From an uncultured Muribaculaceae bacterium (GTDB lineage: Bacteria; Bacteroidota; Bacteroidia; Bacteroidales; Muribaculaceae): a DNA stretch of 8,045 bases. This document shows, in pieces, positions 1 to 3,781 of the stretch (positions within the stretch are counted from its first letter, which is position 1; every line of letters begins with the position of its first letter). The stretch lies in NCBI GenBank assembly GCA_910584185.1, contig CAJTYC010000092.1, forward strand, positions 1 to 8,045, in the 5' to 3' direction. Under the pieces are notes generated by a model that saw nothing but the letters and a program-made list of their open reading frames with translations, had not been told where the DNA came from and made no database searches. Position numbers and translations under genes: made by a program.

Positions 1-82
1 CGCGTAATCAGTATATAAAATTCAATTTTTACAAATTTTAAGAGACACTAGTGATTCGTTTTGTTATTGAAATAAATTTTTA

Positions 83-111
83 CAAAAATAAACATTTTTT
101 GTTTAAAACAA
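83..111 (-). promoter_or_regulatory. Candidate Bacteroidota promoter reading leftward off the window
   Basis: Read on the minus strand, a TTG (111-109, end of a T-rich TTTTTTTG) is followed after 18 bases by TATTTTTG (90-83). This fits the Bacteroidota sigma-70-type pattern of TTG, about 19 bases, then TAnnTTTG. Transcription would start near position 75 and run out of the left edge, so the target gene is not visible. The stretch is very AT-rich, so chance matches are likely and the call is tentative. Confidence 0.35.
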
Positions 112-115
112 AAAA
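95..115. repeat. 10-bp perfect palindrome of T/A runs
   Basis: TTTTTTGTTT (95-104) and its exact reverse complement (106-115) flank a single A. The palindrome overlaps the -33 element and spacer of the candidate leftward promoter, so it could be an operator. In DNA this AT-rich it may equally be compositional. Confidence 0.4.
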
Positions 116-136
116 ATTTGACATTATTTTACAAAT

Positions 137-329
137 TGAATTCGTTTAAACTTTTTACCGAATGTTAAAGAAGAGTTTGAACGTCATTCTTTTTAACATG
201 AGCGGCCTTTTTTGACTGTTTCTGCCCCTCTCATCGGTCACATAGCCCACTATGCTCCCTCTTCGAGTGACAAAAACAGTTCAAAAAAGCCTCGCTCATG
301 TTAAGAAATAAAAAGTTTAAACGACTTCA
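137..329. repeat. Large nested inverted-repeat structure, non-coding
   Basis: The outer arms are 137-157 and 309-329: 21 nt each, complementary except for one mismatch, with the core CGTTTAAACTTTTTA at 143-157 matched exactly at 309-323. The inner arms are about 193-224 and 271-304. They begin with a perfect 12-bp match (TTAACATGAGCG, 193-204, against 293-304), then continue imperfectly through T6/A6 and CTGTTT/AAACAG blocks. The apical part carries a small CATAG/CTATG hairpin (241-254). The two sides are unequal: 35 bases separate the left arms but only 4 separate the right arms. The extra left segment (about 163-190) resembles a diverged direct copy of about 298-333. No ORF or RNA family is recognised. 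It could be a structured RNA, a MITE-like remnant or a complex terminator. Confidence 0.6.
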
Positions 330-364
330 TTTTCTGCGAACGAGCATCTTTACAATTACCCTCA

Positions 365-442
365 CATAGCAAATGCGGCGTACAAACGGAGTGTTTCACC
401 GTTTGTACGCCGCATTCGTTTATAACCAACCCGTTTGCTATG
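365..442 (-). terminator. Long hairpin downstream of the GLUG lipoprotein gene, possible terminator
   Basis: A perfect 18-bp inverted repeat (372-389 with 399-416) surrounds a 9-base loop. A second 9-bp inverted repeat, CATAGCAAA (365-373) with TTTGCTATG (434-442), brackets it. The structure starts 10 bases past the GLUG gene stop on the minus strand, so transcription termination or mRNA 3' protection is a natural role. There is no clear U-tract after it on either strand, so it is not a textbook intrinsic terminator. The perfect arms could also serve as a protein- or recombinase-binding palindrome. Confidence 0.45.
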
Positions 443-451
443 AAAACGGTT

Positions 452-1477
452 TCACTTCACGAATCTTGAACGGTCCTGCCACTGGCAGCTTCGGAGTTCA
501 GGGCCTGATGCCGTCATCGTCCACACCTTCTCGAAATCCAGTCCTTTGAACTTGGATTTGTCAGTGAAATCGGTTTTGCTTATTTTTGTGGCTTTCGGCC
601 AGTCCTTGCCGGAGTCTTCGAGAAAATAAAGCGAACCGTGGTCGAAAAGCGAACCATTCTTATGTGTGCCTATTGTAGCGTTGCCGTGTTCCACCTTGCC
701 GGAGTTGACACAACGATAGATGTTGGTAAGATGGTCCACACACCCCACTATACCACCAGTGTCTTGGTTTTGCTTCGGTTTAACATTTCCGGTGTTGTAA
801 CAATCCTGCACATCACTCTTGTTGCCTTCTTCCTGATACCCCAACACACCCCCGACCTGAGAGGATGCATTTCCTGTGTCCACAGTGCCGGTGTTGCAAC
901 ACTCAGCGAGCATCACATTGCGGAAAGTGTTGAACAAGCCTGCGCCTGTCGGGTCGCTTCCCATCGAACCTGCCACTCCGCCAACACCTCTGAAAGCGCC
1001 ATTGGCATACACGTCTCCATGGTTGGCACACGACACGACACCTGTGCGGCAGCTCGAAAATCCCAACACACCTCCGACACCGGTCGCAGAATTCGACGAA
1101 GCCCCCGTGCCGGTGACTTTGCCTGTATTCATGCAAGTGTTCAGTTTTATCGCGAGTGTGCTGTCATCATGCAAACCGGCGTTGGCATCATCACAAAGCG
1201 CCCGTCCCATCACACCGCCCACATAAGTAGATCCGGTGACCTCGCCTTTGTTGACACACCATCTTATTTCAACAGGGGTTGATGACGGACGAACCTCGGG
1301 GACCGCCCGTTGAACAATGCCGAACACGCCTCCCACATGGTTCTCACCCGTCACGGAAGCATAATTTACACAGTCGCGCATCACCCCTTCTCCCTTGGAG
1401 TATATACATCCGGCGATGCCGCCTACATAATCGACACCGGGAAGTTCAATCAGACCGTTGAAGAGACAGTCCTCCAA
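452..1477 (-). CDS. GLUG-repeat surface protein, C-terminal part of a frame-broken gene
   Basis: This is the repeat region and C-terminus of a probable surface-exposed GLUG-motif lipoprotein. Seven repeats are visible, each opening with (Y/H/G)VGG(I/V)xG or TGGIVG and closing with C-x-N-x-G-x-V: DCVN, WCVN, TCMN, SCAN, ECCN, DCYN and RCVN. Each repeat therefore keeps one Cys just before an Asn. The C-terminal segment (DFTDKSKFKGLDFEKVW, then GPELR) is, from family memory, the usual end of Bacteroidales GLUG proteins. GLUG repeats are thought to build beta-solenoid-like surfaces used in adhesion or binding; the ligand is unknown. The listed start is a TTG with no separate promoter or signal peptide. 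The frame is open back to 1504, and the sequence there (EKAELEDCLFNG) reads as a natural continuation of the lipoprotein fragment upstream. This is therefore most likely the downstream half of one gene split by a missing base, not an independent gene. Confidence 0.8.
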   Translation of the reverse strand: MEDCLFNGLIELPGVDYVGGIAGCIYSKGEGVMRDCVNYASVTGENHVGGVFGIVQRAVPEVRPSSTPVEIRWCVNKGEVTGSTYVGGVMGRALCDDANAGLHDDSTLAIKLNTCMNTGKVTGTGASSNSATGVGGVLGFSSCRTGVVSCANHGDVYANGAFRGVGGVAGSMGSDPTGAGLFNTFRNVMLAECCNTGTVDTGNASSQVGGVLGYQEEGNKSDVQDCYNTGNVKPKQNQDTGGIVGCVDHLTNIYRCVNSGKVEHGNATIGTHKNGSLFDHGSLYFLEDSGKDWPKATKISKTDFTDKSKFKGLDFEKVWTMTASGPELRSCQWQDRSRFVK

Positions 1478-1851
1478 CTCAGCTTTTTCCTGGCTGTCCC
1501 AAATTCACCGGCAAGGTCGGAAATCTCCGGATTGTCCGCTATGGGATACTCAAGATACATCAACCGGAACACCCCCTCGCACAGACCCGTGTCAAGAATC
1601 ATACGTGAAAGGGAACCGACTCGTCTGTGAATCCCGGACCGCGAGATTATCGAACCGTCGGGAGCCTGAAGCACAAGCGTGAATTTGCCGGAAACGAATC
1701 CTGAAGTTTCCGGTCCTAATGTGAAATCGCGGGTCACACCCACGAACGAATCGCCTGGAGTGTCCGGCTCATCATTGCCAAGAAAGCGGTCTGAACATGA
1801 CGACAACAACATCAAGGCTGTAATAATGCAGGGTAGAAATAAATGTTTCAT
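1450..1851 (-). CDS. Lipoprotein N-terminal fragment of the GLUG protein, frame-broken
   Basis: This encodes the signal peptide and N-terminal domain of the GLUG protein. The start at 1851 (MKHLFLP) is preferred over the ATG at 1872: it gives a clean lipoprotein signal of a Lys-containing n-region, a hydrophobic core and a lipobox LSSC with Cys at residue 19. It also leaves a leader of about 20 bases from the candidate promoter. Residues after Cys (SDRF, then GNDEPD) are acidic and loosely resemble a Bacteroidota surface-export signal. The domain ending in RLMYLEYP is a beta-rich segment of a kind I associate with the front of GLUG lipoproteins. In this frame the end (TARKKLSWRTVSSTV) no longer looks like the family. 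Adding one base in the GGG or A5 run near 1484-1500 joins it to the repeat half, giving a protein of about 467 residues. Confidence 0.75.
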   Translation of the reverse strand: MKHLFLPCIITALMLLSSCSDRFLGNDEPDTPGDSFVGVTRDFTLGPETSGFVSGKFTLVLQAPDGSIISRSGIHRRVGSLSRMILDTGLCEGVFRLMYLEYPIADNPEISDLAGEFGTARKKLSWRTVSSTV

Positions 1852-1876
1852 GATCGGATGATGTGGAATCAAAACA

Positions 1877-1884
1877 CAAAAATA
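1877..1884 (-). promoter_or_regulatory. Candidate -7 element for the GLUG lipoprotein gene
   Basis: On the minus strand TATTTTTG matches the Bacteroidota TAnnTTTG -7 box and lies 25 bases before the preferred start at 1851. Transcription would begin near 1870, giving a leader of about 20 bases and leaving the alternative ATG at 1872 outside the transcript. No TTG sits at the expected 19-base spacing, which would suit a promoter that depends on an activator. Confidence 0.5.
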
Positions 1885-1912
1885 GCGCAGCCATGCAAAT
1901 GGAGCGCCATTT

Positions 1913-1950
1913 CATATGCGACAATTTCAAAAGCCACATGCGACAATTTC
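1913..1950 (-). promoter_or_regulatory. Tandem direct repeat, probable AraC-family operator
   Basis: Two copies of GAAATTGTCGCATRTG (minus strand, 1950-1935 and 1928-1913) differ at one base in 16 and have a 22-nt period, two helical turns. AraC-family proteins typically bind two same-orientation half-sites about 21 bp apart. The repeats lie in the 110-bp gap after the stop of the AraC-domain gene and roughly 43 to 80 bases upstream of the inferred transcription start of the GLUG lipoprotein gene, the usual place for an activator site. That the adjacent regulator binds here is inference. Confidence 0.6.
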
Positions 1951-1961
1951 TCAAACACTTA

Positions 1962-3221
1962 TCAATCAGGACATTTATTACAACGTGCAAGATCCCTATA
2001 CTGCGAAGGTGACATGCCGAATCTGTCGCGGAACACACGCTGCAACGTCCTTGCCGTGCCGAAACCGAGCCTTGCGGCCATGTCGGCTATATTCTCATGA
2101 GTGTTCTTTTCAAGCGCCTTCCTTGCCTCTTCAAGACGCCATGCATTGATATACGCAAGCACCGACATCCCCCGTGATTCCTTGACAATCGATGCAAGCC
2201 TTTCTGGGTTCATGCCCACAGCGACGGCAAGTTCGCGGCGGTTGAACGCAGGATCGGTATAAGGTCTGCCGGCAGCCATATAGGAATCTATATTATCAAT
2301 GTCATCGCACGAAGTCGCCTGTTCCACAGCAGGGGACACAGCAGCAACAGAAATCCTGTCAATCTCCCGCATACGCTCCACAAGAATCTTGTTCTTACGT
2401 CTTTCACGCTTTGCGCTCATAAAGGCCCATACAAGAAGCGCCGTCAGAAGAACGGCAGCTCCGGCAAGGCCCTGCACCTTGAAGGAATGCGCCCGCCGCT
2501 GCTCGCGATTTATTTCAGACCTGTAGAGCACTGTAAGGTCTTTCAGGCGCAGGTCTACCTGGGAGGCGAGAAGAGAATCATGCATAACGACATATTCCGA
2601 ATACACATCCATGCCCTCCTTATGCCGGCCGGCCTTTTCAAGCAATCGCGCCTTGGTCTTTATATCAGACAATCTGAACCAAGGGAAATCACGATGCGCC
2701 GCGACAAGGGTGTCGATGCATGCAATGGCTTCCGCATAGTTTCCCGATGCCGCGTCAAGTTCGCCCTTCACTTCATAATAATGCTCATATGCCCTCGCAG
2801 GGTATTGCGGCAGCATCATTTCCCCCGCCTTCAAAAGACAAGACCTCGCACCGCCGGAATCACCTTCGGCCATCGCCTTTGACGCCTCGAAAGCAAGGGC
2901 TGTCACCGGGAAGTGTGCGGTTGAATCCGTCCATCCCGAAAGCCCCATTTCACTGACAGTGCGCACATATCCGGAAGCGGCATTGACATATGACGCAGTG
3001 TCGCCGGTTGCACGGGCAGCCATCCATATCCATTCATCCACACTTGCAGAAGTTGAAAACACCCTCATGTCGTTCGTGCGCGATGCGATATAACTGCGGG
3101 CCTTTCTTAATTCCGCCAAAGATTTCTCCGGCTGAAAGAGTTTATAAAGCATCTGCCCTCGCACACGCGCAGCAATCGCCATAGCAGTGGAATCCCTGTC
3201 GGCAATGGCATCTGCAAGCAT
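1962..3221 (-). CDS. TPR / transmembrane / AraC-type HTH regulator, C-terminal part of a frame-broken gene
   Basis: This is the main body of a one-component membrane regulator. The N-terminal portion is helical with TPR-like units (YYEVKGELDAASGNYAEAI, then KTKARLLEKAGRHKEGMDVY). A single hydrophobic helix (GLAGAAVLLTALLVWAF, coded at about 2420-2478) is followed by a basic stop-transfer stretch (KRERRKNK), placing the TPR part in the periplasm and the rest in the cytoplasm. The last 100 residues form a double-HTH AraC/XylS domain: FNRRELAVAVGMNPERL as first HTH, the linking helix INAWRLEEARKALE, then IADMAARLGFGTARTLQRVF and GMSPSQYR. The Met at 3221 is only the first ATG in this frame, which stays open upstream. 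The preceding residues (LANSFVEADSTAAR) read on naturally from the N-terminal fragment at 3107-3535, so one gene of about 524 codons has been split. The likely target is the direct repeat next to its own 3' end. Confidence 0.85.
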   Translation of the reverse strand: MLADAIADRDSTAMAIAARVRGQMLYKLFQPEKSLAELRKARSYIASRTNDMRVFSTSASVDEWIWMAARATGDTASYVNAASGYVRTVSEMGLSGWTDSTAHFPVTALAFEASKAMAEGDSGGARSCLLKAGEMMLPQYPARAYEHYYEVKGELDAASGNYAEAIACIDTLVAAHRDFPWFRLSDIKTKARLLEKAGRHKEGMDVYSEYVVMHDSLLASQVDLRLKDLTVLYRSEINREQRRAHSFKVQGLAGAAVLLTALLVWAFMSAKRERRKNKILVERMREIDRISVAAVSPAVEQATSCDDIDNIDSYMAAGRPYTDPAFNRRELAVAVGMNPERLASIVKESRGMSVLAYINAWRLEEARKALEKNTHENIADMAARLGFGTARTLQRVFRDRFGMSPSQYRDLARCNKCPD

Positions 3222-3535
3222 CCTTGCAGCCGTTGAATCGGCCTCGACGAAACTGTTTGCGAGAAAAGCTGGTCCACAAGCACATTGACCGCAGCATAAT
3301 AATACACACCTCGTCCGTCGCGTCGCATACTGTCGACAATGGCACGCAGTTCCGGCAGGATTTCATCCCCCGGTGTCATGTTCCTGAGTCGCTGCGCACG
3401 GAGAACCCTGCTTTGCGCCAACGCTGAGTCATCTTTGTCTCCGTCCGCACTGACACAACCCGCCAGAAGATGCAGACAAGCAAACAATACAACACACCAT
3501 ACGCCTCCACACCCGTATTTGCCATCATTCAACAT
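3107..3535 (-). CDS. Lipobox-bearing N-terminal fragment of the TPR/AraC regulator, frame-broken
   Basis: This encodes the signal sequence and start of the periplasmic sensor domain. The ATG at 3535 gives a hydrophobic segment (VWCVVLFACLHLLAGC) ending in a good lipobox, LAGC, so the protein may be lipid-anchored at its N-terminus as well as spanning the membrane once. An ATG at 3553 is possible, but the TATATTTG box at 3547-3540 would fall inside the coding region. Helical sequence follows (RVLRAQRLRNMTPGDEILPE, then YYAAVNVLVDQLF). Beyond that, this frame degenerates into Arg/Cys-rich residues. One extra base at the T4 run (3264-3267) yields DQLFLANSFVEADSTAARM and restores the full regulator. 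Confidence 0.7.
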   Translation of the reverse strand: MLNDGKYGCGGVWCVVLFACLHLLAGCVSADGDKDDSALAQSRVLRAQRLRNMTPGDEILPELRAIVDSMRRDGRGVYYYAAVNVLVDQLFSQTVSSRPIQRLQGCLQMPLPTGIPLLWRLLRVCEGRCFINSFSRRNLWRN

Positions 3536-3539
3536 AATG

Positions 3540-3569
3540 CAAATATAACGCATTTCGGCAAAAAAACAT
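3540..3569 (-). promoter_or_regulatory. Candidate promoter of the regulator gene
   Basis: On the minus strand, TATATTTG (3547-3540) matches TAnnTTTG exactly. An ATG triplet at 3569-3567, at 19-base spacing, is a two-of-three match to the -33 TTG. The box ends only five bases from the ATG at 3535, so a transcript from it would be leaderless or nearly so. Confidence 0.4.
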
Positions 3570-3592
3570 ATACGTCAGTTGAGCAAACATCT

Positions 3593-3630
3593 AAAAAAGA
3601 TGGTGTGCCAGGATTCTGACACACCATCTT
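3593..3630 (-). terminator. Hairpin with U-tract facing the regulator gene
   Basis: The arms 3597-3610 and 3617-3630 form a 14-bp stem with one mismatch around a GGATTC loop. On the minus strand the stem is followed by a T6 run (3598-3593). The shape is that of an intrinsic terminator for leftward transcription, yet no minus-strand gene lies just upstream. It may stop antisense transcripts coming from the divergent operon, or act as an attenuator for a longer regulator leader. Confidence 0.5.
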
Positions 3631-3720
3631 AGAATATTTAGGGATATTCATTACTTTGTTGTTCTTATTACGTTTTGGTGTTATTTTGGATGTTTTTCTT
3701 TTGGTCACGGTTTTCCGTGA

Positions 3721-3750
3721 CTGTTTTTGTTTTTTGGGTGCTTATATTTG
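3721..3750 (+). promoter_or_regulatory. Candidate promoter of the BspA-like operon
   Basis: TATATTTG (3743-3750) is an exact -7 match. A CTG at 3721-3723, at 19-base spacing, is a two-of-three match to the -33 TTG; a true TTG at 3727-3729 is spaced too close. The start would be near 3757, giving a leader of about 25 bases before the ATG at 3782. The stretch from 3655 to 3740 is strikingly T-rich. Confidence 0.5.
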
Positions 3751-3781
3751 CGCTTTGTATCACAATCTTATACTTTTCTGC

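Noticed and set aside
27..135. TTTTACAAA three times at about 50-base spacing (27-35, 78-86, 127-135)
   Set aside because: The spacing is not exact and the region is so AT-rich that short matches like this are expected by chance.
137..442. Insertion sequence or transposon end
   Set aside because: No transposase is present, no flanking target-site duplication could be identified, and the inverted repeats nest instead of bounding a gene.
638..1282. Long plus-strand open frame (214 codons) opposite the GLUG gene
   Set aside because: It is the antisense of a strongly repetitive coding region. The translation is His/Ser/Thr-rich with no recognisable domain, and it has no promoter or signal.
1484..1500. 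Programmed -1 ribosomal frameshift in the GLUG gene
   Set aside because: The zero-frame codons are AGG AAA AAG, so the P-site tRNA would have to re-pair from AAA to GAA. No pseudoknot or upstream SD-like stimulator is evident, and the equivalent site in the regulator (CAG CTT TTC) is even less slippery.
1913..1950. CRISPR repeat
   Set aside because: Only two copies of 16 nt with a 6-nt gap, with no array and no cas genes. The geometry fits an operator instead.
3656..3781. Upstream in-frame start that would extend the LRR protein by 42 residues
   Set aside because: The extension is Phe/Leu/Cys-rich translation of a T-rich promoter region, and a proper signal peptide starts at 3782 after a good -7 box.
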